From assembly GCF_013407935.1 (NCBI RefSeq), contig NZ_JACBZU010000002.1, positions 806,001 through 870,000 of the forward strand: a stretch of DNA of 64,000 bases, read 5' to 3'. Both the position numbers and the translations under genes were made by a program. Below, one piece after another: positions 29,467-38,137 of the stretch (position 1 is its first letter; each line of letters opens with the position of its first letter). Source of the DNA: Allomuricauda sp. ARW1Y1. GTDB lineage: Bacteria > Bacteroidota > Bacteroidia > Flavobacteriales > Flavobacteriaceae. The notes under the pieces are model-generated. The model was not told the DNA's origin, did no database searches, and saw only the letters and a program-made list of their open reading frames with translations.

Positions 29467-30744
29467 ATGAACGAACCTTTGGCAGAACGCATACGTCCCA
29501 AAACCTTGGAGGACTACATAAGTCAACAACATCTAGTGGGCAAGGAAGGTGCGCTTACCAACCAAATCAAGAACGGTATTATCCCATCTCTTATTTTTTG
29601 GGGGCCACCGGGAACGGGCAAAACCACCTTGGCCAACATTATTGCCTCCGAGAGCCAACGTCCCTTTTATACTTTGAGCGCCATTAGCAGCGGGGTAAAG
29701 GATGTACGCGAGGTCATCGAGAAAGCAAAGCAGAGTGGCGGTCTGTTCACCTCAAAAAATCCCATTCTTTTTATTGATGAGATCCATCGGTTCAGCAAAT
29801 CCCAACAAGATTCCTTGCTCGGCGCCGTGGAAAAGGGATGGGTAACCCTTATTGGTGCCACTACGGAGAACCCAAGTTTTGAAGTCATCCCGGCACTTTT
29901 GTCGAGATGTCAGGTGTACACCCTAAATCCGTTTGGGAAAGAGGATCTGGTAGCCCTTTTGGAGCGGGCTATCCAAACAGATGTCCAACTTTCCAAAAAA
30001 CAGATTGAACTTAAGGAAACAGAGGCCCTATTGCGACTTTCGGGCGGAGATGGCCGAAAATTGCTCAATATTTTTGAGCTTTTGATCAATTCAGAAAGTG
30101 GAGCCAAAATCAGCATCACCAATGATCTGGTGTTGAGCAAAGTTCAAAAGAACACGGTGCTCTACGATAAAACCGGCGAACAGCATTATGATATCATCTC
30201 TGCCTTTATCAAAAGTATCCGGGGCAGTGACCCCAATGCGGCGGTATATTGGTTGGCCAGAATGATAGAGGGTGGCGAGGATGTGAAATTCATTGCCAGA
30301 AGGATGATCATTTTGGCTTCGGAAGACATCGGGAACGCCAACCCTACGGCCTTGGTATTGGCCAACACCACCTTCCAGTCCGTTACCACCATCGGTTTTC
30401 CCGAAGCGCGGATTATCCTGAGCCAGTGTGCGACCTATTTGGCGAGTTCCCCAAAGAGCAATGCCAGTTACATGGCCATCAACGAGGCACAACAGACCGT
30501 TCGACAGACCGGCGATCTTTCCGTGCCCATGGCCATCCGAAATGCCCCGACCAAATTAATGAAGGACTTGGGTTATGGCAAAGGCTACGATTATGCGCAC
30601 AACCATGAAAATAATTTTGTGGACTTTGAGTTTCTCCCCGATGAGATTTCGGGCACTACGTTTTACAGGCCCGGTAATAATCCAAGGGAAAATGCCATGC
30701 GGGATTTCCTAAAAAAGAGATGGAAGGACAAGTACGATCTTTAA
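29467..30744 (+). CDS. rarA: Replication-associated recombination protein A (AAA+ ATPase)
   Basis: 425-residue AAA+ ATPase of the RarA/MgsA/WRNIP1 family acting at stalled replication forks. Walker A GPPGTGKTT at 46-54, Walker B LFIDEIHRFS around 101-110, sensor 1 LIGATTENPSF, and the C-terminal MgsA tetramerisation region (KSIRGSDPNAAVYWLARMIEGGED). Length is normal. Its last 4 bp overlap the convergent gene at 30741. Confidence 0.95.
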   Translation: MNEPLAERIRPKTLEDYISQQHLVGKEGALTNQIKNGIIPSLIFWGPPGTGKTTLANIIASESQRPFYTLSAISSGVKDVREVIEKAKQSGGLFTSKNPILFIDEIHRFSKSQQDSLLGAVEKGWVTLIGATTENPSFEVIPALLSRCQVYTLNPFGKEDLVALLERAIQTDVQLSKKQIELKETEALLRLSGGDGRKLLNIFELLINSESGAKISITNDLVLSKVQKNTVLYDKTGEQHYDIISAFIKSIRGSDPNAAVYWLARMIEGGEDVKFIARRMIILASEDIGNANPTALVLANTTFQSVTTIGFPEARIILSQCATYLASSPKSNASYMAINEAQQTVRQTGDLSVPMAIRNAPTKLMKDLGYGKGYDYAHNHENNFVDFEFLPDEISGTTFYRPGNNPRENAMRDFLKKRWKDKYDL

Positions 30745-31589
30745 AATTTGATCTGCAGTTCTTTCTGGACCTTTTGCCCATTATCGGAATACTCCATCAA
30801 CCACTTCCCGTCCTTTTCAAAAACTACGGCATTGTTACCCTGATAGGTTGTGATGAACACCTTATCCATTGAAGTGGATTCCAGTCGGAGCACCACTTTG
30901 GGCGTACTGTCCACCAGCTGATAGCCATTTGCTATGGGCTGTGCATATAGTGTGCCTTCAGGAAGATCAACATGTTCTTCGGCTATACTGGGGCTTGTTT
31001 CCCTGACGATGTCCGTAGGTTTTGGTTCAATGCTTTTGTACACCTGCTCTTCAGTAGTTGCCTTTTGCTCCAAAACGTGTTCCGTGGATTCCTCCTTCAC
31101 CGATTTTACATCATCCCGAAAACTTACCACTATGGTTGCGGGCTCTTCAACTTCTTCTTTGGGCTCATAGGCATAGTTCAATCCTGTAAATGAGACGAAG
31201 GTATTTTGGATGGCATCCCGGTACGCCTCCTTGTACTCCTTTATACGGTTTTTTGCTTCCAGCGATCGGAACACTTCTTGATTTTTACAATCTATAAGTG
31301 CTATGGACAGTTTTGTGGAAAACATGGTGGATTCATCAATCAAATCCGCTGTTAGGCCCAAGCACTTATCCGCAGCCAGATCCACGGGCATTTCATCATC
31401 ATAGATGGCGTTAAAACCATTTTCCTCAAAATAATACTTGATCAGGGTGCTGGTCTGATATTGATTTTCGGACCTGAACTCCTCAAATTTTTTGGGAACA
31501 ATAATGTATTTGTAATCATTCAGCTGTGCATTTACTGCACCTCCGAACATCAAGGCTAACCATAAAATGTATGTGACTTTCGATTTCAT
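30741..31589 (-). CDS. Conserved-type periplasmic protein, unknown function
   Basis: 282 residues with a signal peptide (about 1-21, ending VNAQ). The N-terminal half (YKYIIVPKKFEEFRSENQY to FVSFTGLNYAYEP) has alpha/beta character; a Glu/Thr-rich linker (about 145-205) precedes a beta-rich C-terminal end (TLYAQPIANGYQLVDSTPKV, KVFITTYQGNNAVVFEKDGK). It is the third gene of a minus-strand envelope operon with the DUF5723 barrel 12 bp upstream. No function is known to me. Confidence 0.7.
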   Translation of the reverse strand: MKSKVTYILWLALMFGGAVNAQLNDYKYIIVPKKFEEFRSENQYQTSTLIKYYFEENGFNAIYDDEMPVDLAADKCLGLTADLIDESTMFSTKLSIALIDCKNQEVFRSLEAKNRIKEYKEAYRDAIQNTFVSFTGLNYAYEPKEEVEEPATIVVSFRDDVKSVKEESTEHVLEQKATTEEQVYKSIEPKPTDIVRETSPSIAEEHVDLPEGTLYAQPIANGYQLVDSTPKVVLRLESTSMDKVFITTYQGNNAVVFEKDGKWLMEYSDNGQKVQKELQIKF

Positions 31590-31601
31590 ACAGAACTATA
31601 C

Positions 31602-33062
31602 TCAATTATTGTTCCAAGATATAATATTAAATCCGAACTGTAAAGAAGCATAGTGGCTATCGGCAATATTGGAGTAGCTCAATAGATTGTCCGCCAAGAC
31701 ATAAAAGTTGACCGGGCCTAGCTGTAGATTGGCACCCAAACCAAGGTTGGTAAAGGTATATTTATCGATAGTGTAGGTAGTTTTCAAAGAAAGTACCCTG
31801 CCAAATCGCCGTTGATAAAACCCGGTTAGTGCGGCTTGTATCCCCTTGGGCCGTTTGATCATAAACAACTGGCCGCCTACGCTATTCCTGTAATAGTCTC
31901 TATTGCTTCCGCCCCCAACATTAACGCCGCATCCGCAATTGTCGAATACCGAACTACGTCCGCCCTCGCCAAAATCGTAGCGGACTGACCCATATACCTT
32001 TACGGGTCTCCACGAGATATAGCCTGAATCATTCTCTCCATAGGGCAAGGCCTCTTCAATGTCGTCCAGAAGTTCTTGCCAAAGATCATTGTTCACATCG
32101 TCGATATCGTCTGGGAGAAAGACAGTGATTCCCTCGGTAGTCGTATTGCCGCTCAGGGTATAGTTCCAAACATCCTTGGTGTTGCTAATAAATCCGACAT
32201 CCAAGATACTTCCGGTAATGGTGGTCTGTGGATTCAGATTGTAACTGAAGCCAAAATCGAGTCCCAGCCCCAAATTGCCACCAAAAAGTACCCTTTCGGT
32301 AAACAGACTGGTTACATCCCGTTGTGTGGTTCCGGTATCTTCTTCAGCAATATCATAAAAACCTCTTATACCGGCTGTTTGCAACTGCATGTCGGCACTG
32401 ATGGCACTTTCGTAAACATTGTTTTGTCCAGGTCTGGTAACAAAGGAACCGGAGTTACGAATGGATTGAAATTGGAAGATACTGGAGTAGATTTTGGCCC
32501 TTCCTCCTATCGTAAGGCTGTTGTCTATTTTTTTATTGATACCAAAATGGAAGACATTAACCATTTCTCCCCTAAGATTCAAATCTCCAAGATCAAAACT
32601 TCGTCCAATATTGTTCCCTCCATTACCTTCAAAAGCCAAGATGGCCAAATCCTTGGGCCAATAGGAAATAATGTCCATTTCCCCGTACATTCCAAAGGAA
32701 TAGTAGGTATCCGGTCTGTTGCGCCCCCTAAAACCAACGGTAATGCCTTCTATTTGACTGGTGGAACTAAAATCGTCCCTGTCGCTCATCACATCCAAGA
32801 GGCGTTCCCTCACCTTGGTGGTAAAGTCTACCCCATCGTTGGCGAACAAATCGTTGACGGTAACACCGCTAGTGGCTGCTTGAAAAGCTAGACCCGACAA
32901 CACAGGCAGGCCCGCATGCCATTTTTGGGATGTCTTCACCCCGGGATTTACCATCAAGGACTGCGGAATTTCGTTAAAATCGTAAAGTAATTGTTTGTTC
33001 TGAGCTGTAGCCATAAGGTTGCACAGCAGCACAAAAAAAAGTATTCGGGACACTATTCTCAT
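31602..33062 (-). CDS. DUF5723-type outer-membrane beta-barrel protein
   Basis: 486 residues, signal peptide about 1-20 (ending TAQN). The architecture, an N-terminal YDFNEIPQSLMVNPGVKTSQ followed by alternating amphipathic strands and an aromatic C-terminal strand (YASLQFGFNIISWNNN), matches flavobacterial PorV/DUF5723-like barrels. It overlaps the upstream lipoprotein gene by 4 bp (ATGA), a sign of coupled translation. The function is unknown; a link with gliding or type IX secretion cannot be claimed from this alone. Confidence 0.75.
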   Translation of the reverse strand: MRIVSRILFFVLLCNLMATAQNKQLLYDFNEIPQSLMVNPGVKTSQKWHAGLPVLSGLAFQAATSGVTVNDLFANDGVDFTTKVRERLLDVMSDRDDFSSTSQIEGITVGFRGRNRPDTYYSFGMYGEMDIISYWPKDLAILAFEGNGGNNIGRSFDLGDLNLRGEMVNVFHFGINKKIDNSLTIGGRAKIYSSIFQFQSIRNSGSFVTRPGQNNVYESAISADMQLQTAGIRGFYDIAEEDTGTTQRDVTSLFTERVLFGGNLGLGLDFGFSYNLNPQTTITGSILDVGFISNTKDVWNYTLSGNTTTEGITVFLPDDIDDVNNDLWQELLDDIEEALPYGENDSGYISWRPVKVYGSVRYDFGEGGRSSVFDNCGCGVNVGGGSNRDYYRNSVGGQLFMIKRPKGIQAALTGFYQRRFGRVLSLKTTYTIDKYTFTNLGLGANLQLGPVNFYVLADNLLSYSNIADSHYASLQFGFNIISWNNN

Positions 33063-33610
33063 TTTAACTCAAATAAAAATTCTGCTCCCGATCTTAATAT
33101 GATTTTGGGATCATCCACTGGGGAAGTACTGGAGGTGTCACCCAAATTAAGCGCAGAAATTCGTAGGCGCTCCGTGTTTACGAGAATATCCAAACTTTCC
33201 CCCCCTGGTCCATAGAACACATCCCTTGTAACCAACCCTGAAGGTTCTGCCGATATATCGAGTACTTCCATATCCAAAACAGTTCCGCCTGCATTCAAAA
33301 ACTCAATCAATACCCGAACGGGCTTGCTGGTGGTATTCTCCATCTCATAAGTGATGGTTCCCTCCAGTAAACGCTCTGCCACGTAGTCTTGGCTGAAGGC
33401 TTCAAAAATGACTTCCCGCGTATAAAAAGGGCCTCCGGAACTTCCCGAATTTATGGTGGCCTCATCGGATTCCAGATAAAAGAGTCCTGATGCCAAAACA
33501 GGGGTAATGGACAAATCATCGATTTGACTGAAGTCTTGTTCCTCGGTACAAGAAGTTGGTACGCAAAGGAAACCCACGAGCAGAACTACGCCATAGAGCA
33601 ATCTTTTCAT
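33059..33610 (-). CDS. Lipoprotein, first gene of an envelope operon
   Basis: 183 residues from the ATG at 33610 (MKRLLYGVVLLVGFLC). The signal ends in VPTSC, giving a lipidation site near residue 21. The mature part is beta-rich with repeated short strands. It is translationally coupled to the barrel gene downstream and probably acts with it at the outer membrane. No family name is recognised. Confidence 0.7.
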   Translation of the reverse strand: MKRLLYGVVLLVGFLCVPTSCTEEQDFSQIDDLSITPVLASGLFYLESDEATINSGSSGGPFYTREVIFEAFSQDYVAERLLEGTITYEMENTTSKPVRVLIEFLNAGGTVLDMEVLDISAEPSGLVTRDVFYGPGGESLDILVNTERLRISALNLGDTSSTSPVDDPKIILRSGAEFLFELK

Positions 33611-33664
33611 AGCTGAAAGCATTTTCTAGTGTCACATAATGCGGTTAACCACTTAAATATAACT

Positions 33665-34354
33665 CTATAAAATGCTTTTTATTTCAATCAAATCATGAAT
33701 GATGATGGATTCACCGTGATCGGGCTCTTTGTGGAAATTATAGTGCAATACCTGCATCCCCATGGCCTTTGCTCCCAAAATATCCGCTTCCAGGTTGTCC
33801 CCGATCATCAAAGAGTTTTTGGGATTGACATCTGCTATTTCCAAGGCCAGTTCAAAAATATAGGGGTCTGGTTTTTTGACGCCCGCCATCTCGGAGTCGA
33901 CAATTTTTTGAAAATAATGATGGATTTGACTTCCCTTTAACTTTTTTTCCTGAACTTCTTGAAAACCATTGGTAATGATGTGCAACTTGTATTTGGGAAA
34001 AAGATAATCCAAGGTTTGAACCGTGTTGGGCAGCAAATGGGTATAGGAGGACAAATGCGCAATATAATCGTGCGCCAACACATGGATGACCTCGTCCGAA
34101 ACTTGAACACGTAGGGTATCAAAAGTCTGCTTCAACCGCTGGTACCTCAGCTCGGACTTGCTGATCCCATTATTGCGGTAGAGTGCCCACATTTGTAGGT
34201 TGATGGGAGCATACACTTCCAAAAATCCATCCAAATCAATATCTACCTTGTTGTCCACCAAAATCTTGGCAAAGGTAAGTGCAGAGTTTTTCTCAAAATC
34301 CCAAAGGGTATGGTCCAAGTCAAAAAAGATATCGGTGATGGGGTGCTCAAACAT
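33665..34354 (-). CDS. HAD-family hydrolase, YjjG-type pyrimidine 5'-nucleotidase
   Basis: 229 residues with the HAD motifs in order: FFDLDHTLWDF (motif I, nucleophile Asp near residue 11), IITNGF (motif II), the Lys of VKKPDPYIFELAL (motif III) and MIGDNLEADILGA (motif IV). The cap domain size and DHTLWDF resemble YjjG, which removes phosphate from non-canonical pyrimidine nucleotides. It overlaps the gene upstream by 8 bp, so it is the distal gene of that pair. Confidence 0.85.
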   Translation of the reverse strand: MFEHPITDIFFDLDHTLWDFEKNSALTFAKILVDNKVDIDLDGFLEVYAPINLQMWALYRNNGISKSELRYQRLKQTFDTLRVQVSDEVIHVLAHDYIAHLSSYTHLLPNTVQTLDYLFPKYKLHIITNGFQEVQEKKLKGSQIHHYFQKIVDSEMAGVKKPDPYIFELALEIADVNPKNSLMIGDNLEADILGAKAMGMQVLHYNFHKEPDHGESIIIHDLIEIKSIL

Positions 34355-35642
34355 AGTAACGCTTTAACATGGATTGATACAGTTGCATCCAATCCAAAGG
34401 TTGTTTTCCTCCCAACAGTTCGTTGGAAAAAACCAAAACAAAATCTCCCTTCACCTGTTTTACCAAACGATACACCCGGTCCATTTTCTCAAAAACCTCT
34501 TCCTTGGTCTTGTACTTGACCAGTGCATAATCGTGCATGGCAAAGGGATGGATTTTTATAGGTTGCCTCACCTCGGTATTGATGTCATAAAAATAAAATG
34601 GGGTACAGGTACCTGCCCTAAACCCGATTTCGTGGGTATATCCCATGGAAAAATCATCGGTAAACTCGGTTTCAACCAAATTGCGGTAGGTCGCAGGAAC
34701 ATTTACCTTGTTATAACGAAGCCGTGCGTAGCTTATGGGCCTATTGATCAAGTTGCCCAATTGCTTTTTCTCTTCCCGAAGTACATTCTTGTCGGATGTG
34801 GACACAAAGGAAGTGCTCAGCGATACGATACTGTAGTCGGCAATGGATTTGATCAGGTAGCGAAACCTGTTATTGGTAGTGGCAACGTTCTTGTCATGCG
34901 CCGAATGCTTGGCAAACTGAAAGAAGAACATGGTTTTGATGGGGAATTTCTTATGGATTTCCACCAGATCAAAGAAATTATCGTAAGGGTCTTTTTTGAT
35001 CCGCAGCAACACGGAAAAGCGTTCCCAAATCTCCCGAAACCGAAAATTGCCCAAATCCAACAAAAAGCCGCCCAATGTTCGTGATATGCCCCGCATGGCA
35101 TAGGCATGCGATGTGGTCACATTGATAATGGAGGTAAAACTGTACGACTTCTCCTTGGTCTCCAGATCGGGAAAACGCTCTTGAAGCGCTTCCAAAAGCT
35201 TATACGCCCAAAGGTCGACCACGGGAAGTTCCAAAAAATCGTGCTGGTAGGCGATGCTCTCCTTTACGGGAAAACGGCCCACACTATCCTTCACATGGGG
35301 CAAATATTCCTCATACCGGCTCAAAAGGAAAAAACTTGCGGAGAAAATATCAAATGGGATGGTGCTTTTCTCTCCCGAGGCGAAAAAACAGGGAATTCCA
35401 TCCCAGTCGGATACCTTGATTTCCAAATCGTTGATGCCCTGCTCAAACAATAGATCATTGCTTCGGATAAAAAATTCGTTCTGCAGCGGTTGTTTGGAAT
35501 AGGTCATTTTTGGACCATTGTGCTTGATGAAGTCCTCCACCTTTGTGGTAAATCCCATTTCCACACCCAAGATCCGCTCGAAGAGGTGCTTGGCCGTATA
35601 GGTCAAACGATTGGTTACCTTATGGGTGAATATCAACAACAT
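34347..35642 (-). CDS. Polysaccharide-deacetylase-like protein
   Basis: 431 residues, no signal peptide seen. An N-terminal domain of about 90 residues (LLIFTHKVTNRLTYTAKHLF) is the type found in front of flavobacterial polysaccharide-deacetylase-like proteins. The C-terminal half resembles a NodB-like barrel (KTMFFFQFAKHSAHD, LSTSFVSTSDKNVLREEK, SYARLRYNKVNVPATYRNLV), but the usual metal-binding TFDDG and HxxxH motifs are not obvious, so catalytic ability is doubtful. It is transcribed with the HAD gene. Confidence 0.65.
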   Translation of the reverse strand: MLLIFTHKVTNRLTYTAKHLFERILGVEMGFTTKVEDFIKHNGPKMTYSKQPLQNEFFIRSNDLLFEQGINDLEIKVSDWDGIPCFFASGEKSTIPFDIFSASFFLLSRYEEYLPHVKDSVGRFPVKESIAYQHDFLELPVVDLWAYKLLEALQERFPDLETKEKSYSFTSIINVTTSHAYAMRGISRTLGGFLLDLGNFRFREIWERFSVLLRIKKDPYDNFFDLVEIHKKFPIKTMFFFQFAKHSAHDKNVATTNNRFRYLIKSIADYSIVSLSTSFVSTSDKNVLREEKKQLGNLINRPISYARLRYNKVNVPATYRNLVETEFTDDFSMGYTHEIGFRAGTCTPFYFYDINTEVRQPIKIHPFAMHDYALVKYKTKEEVFEKMDRVYRLVKQVKGDFVLVFSNELLGGKQPLDWMQLYQSMLKRYYV

Positions 35643-35645
35643 TGG

Positions 35646-36344
35646 CTACAAAATTCCTTTATCCGCAAAACTGAGGTATTCATTTTGGGCCAAGATGAGA
35701 TGGTCCAACACTTGAATATCCAAAGCTTCGGAAGCTGTTTTTAGTTTTTGTGTGATTTTTTTGTCGGCCGCACTGGGCTTTAAGGTTCCCGAAGGATGGT
35801 TGTGCGCCAAAATGATTCCCACTGCGCCAAGCTCCAAGGCTTGTTTCAGCACCAATCGCACATCGACCAAAGTTCCTGTTATGCCCCCTTTGCTCAATTG
35901 TGATTTATGGATGACCTTATTGGAGTTGTTGAGATATACAATCCAGAACTCTTCGTGCGGAAGCTCGCCGATCAATGGATATAGCAGTTCAAAAACATCA
36001 TGGCTGCTCTGTATCTTGACAATTTTTGAGGTATCCTCCAGTCGTCTGCGCCTCCCGACTTCCAGGGCGGCCGCTATACTTACGGCCTTGGCTTCACCAA
36101 TGCCCTTAAAGCGCATCAATTGGTTGACGGAAAGTTTACCCAGCTCGTTCAAATTATTGTCCACCGAGGCCAAAATACGTTTGGAAAGTTCCACTGCACT
36201 CTCATCCCTACTACCGGAACCGATCAAGATGGCGATCAGTTCGGCATCGGAAAGCACAAAACTCCCTTTCTGAACCAATTTCTCCCGTGGCCTGTCGTCG
36301 TCGGCCCAGTTTTTTATGGAAAAGGAAGCTAGTTTTTCTTGCAT
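35646..36344 (-). CDS. radC: RadC-family JAB-domain protein
   Basis: 232 residues. An N-terminal helix-hairpin-helix region (LGKLSVNQLMRFKGIGEAKA) is followed by a JAMM metal-binding domain with HNHPSGTLKPSAADKKI, i.e. H-x-H-x7-S-x2-D. The family was once linked to DNA repair, but its real role is unclear. It stands 3 bp from the deacetylase-like gene and probably leads that operon. Confidence 0.92.
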   Translation of the reverse strand: MQEKLASFSIKNWADDDRPREKLVQKGSFVLSDAELIAILIGSGSRDESAVELSKRILASVDNNLNELGKLSVNQLMRFKGIGEAKAVSIAAALEVGRRRRLEDTSKIVKIQSSHDVFELLYPLIGELPHEEFWIVYLNNSNKVIHKSQLSKGGITGTLVDVRLVLKQALELGAVGIILAHNHPSGTLKPSAADKKITQKLKTASEALDIQVLDHLILAQNEYLSFADKGIL

Positions 36345-36397
36345 GGTCTAAAGATAGGAGAATAATTTTATGTAAATTTCAATATAAATCCTTGGAT

Positions 36398-36850
36398 ATG
36401 AAATCGATTTTCAACACGGAAGCCTACCAAGAAATTTTATCGCGAATCGACCAACTATCGGAATCTTCGGAACGGCAGTGGGGAAAAATGCAAGTGGGTC
36501 AAATGCTGCACCATTGCCAGTATCCCTTAAAAATAGGATTGGGAAGGCACAATCCGAAGAACAAACCCAGCCTGATGCTGAAGGTAATGGGCAAATTTTT
36601 TAAGAAAAGCCTGTACAACGATAAGCCGTGGAAACAAAACCTGCCGACCGCCAAAAGCTTTAAGGTGGAAGATGATAAGGATTTCACTGCCGAAAAGGAG
36701 ATTTTGCTTGGTCTTATCCGTGATTTTCACCAAGAAAAGGATAAAAAAGAATGGGATCCACACCCAGCGTTCGGTTCCTTTACGCCAGAACAGTGGGGAC
36801 AAATGCAATACAAACACCTAGATCACCATTTACGGCAATTTGGAGTTTGA
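36398..36850 (+). CDS. DUF1569 (DinB-like) protein
   Basis: 150 residues from ATG 36398 (MKSIFNTEAYQEILSRIDQL). The four-helix DinB-like family is indicated by WGKMQVGQMLHHCQYPLKIG near the N-terminus and the C-terminal HPAFGSFTPEQWGQMQYKHL followed by DHHLRQFG. The histidines are metal-ligand candidates. Function unknown. It is convergent with the truncated Mur-ligase-like gene, which ends 4 bp after it. Confidence 0.8.
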   Translation: MKSIFNTEAYQEILSRIDQLSESSERQWGKMQVGQMLHHCQYPLKIGLGRHNPKNKPSLMLKVMGKFFKKSLYNDKPWKQNLPTAKSFKVEDDKDFTAEKEILLGLIRDFHQEKDKKEWDPHPAFGSFTPEQWGQMQYKHLDHHLRQFGV

Positions 36851-36854
36851 TTTT

Positions 36855-37727
36855 TTAATGGAACGTAGACATCGCTTCGTAAAACTCGGCCTCGTCCACG
36901 CCCATTTGTTGGCAAATCCATTTGGCACCTGCCATGCTTCTAAGATTATCAGATCCAGAAATTTCCAAAGGCAACTCACCATCAGGCGTTTCCAGAAAGA
37001 TTTCACCATCTTCCTCTTGATAGGCGGGAGTGGCGTAGGGAAATTTACGAATGGGATTCTCCGAGGTTTCGACCAGTTCCTTTACCATCACATCCTCATC
37101 GTTGTAAGTAATACTCCCCCCTTTGACCACACTATCCACAAAATGGGCAAATTGCTCTGAATCAACCGCTTCTGAAGTGGCGATATCGCTCAATAAGGCA
37201 ATGTTCGGAATGTATTTCTGGAATTGGGGCGTACTATCCAATGATGATGAAACACCATTTCCTGCCTCTATCAAAATAAAGTCGTTCTCTGTAGTTAGGT
37301 GTATTCCATTTGATGTTTGGGTCACATAATCTGTTGCTACCTCATTATAATCGAGCGCATGTAGAATCATTTTGGCAACGGTCCCTTGGTTTTGGGAACC
37401 AGCGATTACCACCCTCGTTTTGTATTTGGCCTGTTCGTAAAGAAAGTCAGGGAAAGAGAACAAGGGCAAGCCCAGTTCTTGCGCCTTAACCAGTTCTGGG
37501 TTGTCCACCTGTACCTTGGAACCTATCACTACGGCATCCAAGTTGGTATGGATACTATCCGAAAACCAGCCATCTCCCTTGGACAATAATCCTTTTTCCT
37601 CCATCATGGTCTTTAGGGATTCGTCAAAAACCTCGTCGCTGCCCGTTACCATTGTTCCATTTTTATGCAGGGCCACGGCCAAATTAAACATATTGACCTC
37701 CCCCATTCCAATAAAATGTACCTGCAT
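36855..37727 (-). CDS. Truncated Mur-ligase-like pseudoenzyme
   Basis: 290 residues from ATG 37727. It follows the fold of Mpl/MurC-type ligases: N-terminal Rossmann part (VHFIGMGEVNMFNLAVALHK), then the start of the central ATPase domain. The P-loop, GSHGKTT in the family, reads GSQNQGT (110-116), with Lys and Thr lost. The acidic EGDEY motif reads EAGNG, and the DH-N motif is lost. The protein stops at about the end of the central domain, where relatives continue for some 150 more residues. ATP-dependent ligation therefore looks impossible; a binding or regulatory role is inference. The reading frame is intact and has a consensus promoter. Confidence 0.75.
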   Translation of the reverse strand: MQVHFIGMGEVNMFNLAVALHKNGTMVTGSDEVFDESLKTMMEEKGLLSKGDGWFSDSIHTNLDAVVIGSKVQVDNPELVKAQELGLPLFSFPDFLYEQAKYKTRVVIAGSQNQGTVAKMILHALDYNEVATDYVTQTSNGIHLTTENDFILIEAGNGVSSSLDSTPQFQKYIPNIALLSDIATSEAVDSEQFAHFVDSVVKGGSITYNDEDVMVKELVETSENPIRKFPYATPAYQEEDGEIFLETPDGELPLEISGSDNLRSMAGAKWICQQMGVDEAEFYEAMSTFH

Positions 37728-37745
37728 CTTTTGTGTTTTGAACCG

Positions 37746-37776
37746 CAAAAATAACCATTGCCGATGCCATTGCAAA
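37746..37776 (-). promoter_or_regulatory. Consensus promoter of the Mur-ligase-like gene
   Basis: On the minus strand TTTG (37776-37773), a 19-nt spacer and TATTTTTG (37753-37746) match the Bacteroidota consensus exactly. The predicted start lies about 12 nt before the ATG. Confidence 0.75.
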
Positions 37777-37825
37777 TAGGAAGGCTGCCTATTAATCTTT
37801 ATATTGGTCCTAAAATCAGAAACCA

Positions 37826-38137
37826 ATGAACCTATCAGAAATTGAACCAAGGGAAATCATGCCCGGATACCATGGAAAATTAGTGCATGGCGAACGGATG
37901 AGCTGGGTATTTTGGGATGTGGACCAAAACGCGGAAGTGCCCGAACACCAGCACGACCATGAACAGATCATGCACGTAGTAGAGGGCACTTTTGAGTTTA
38001 CCTTGAATGGAAAAACAGGCACATACCACCCGGGTGATGTGGTCATTATCCCATCCAATGCACCCCATAGCGGAAAGGCGTTGACACCCTGTAAACTAAT
38101 GGATATTTTTAGTCCCGTAAGAGAAGAGTACCGATGA
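37826..38137 (+). CDS. Cupin-domain protein
   Basis: 103-residue single small cupin. The metal-binding motifs are seen as PEHQHDHEQIMHVVEGTFEF (motif 1, H-x-H-x3-E-x6-G type) and HPGDVVIIPSNAPHSGKAL (motif 2). It overlaps the SDR gene by 4 bp (ATGA), so the two are coupled and may act on the same small molecule. The substrate is unknown. Confidence 0.88.
   Translation: MNLSEIEPREIMPGYHGKLVHGERMSWVFWDVDQNAEVPEHQHDHEQIMHVVEGTFEFTLNGKTGTYHPGDVVIIPSNAPHSGKALTPCKLMDIFSPVREEYR

Noticed and set aside
32076..32891. Open frame of 271 codons on the plus strand across the DUF5723 gene
   Set aside because: Antisense shadow; the minus-strand gene has a signal peptide, operon overlap and a barrel-type C-terminus.
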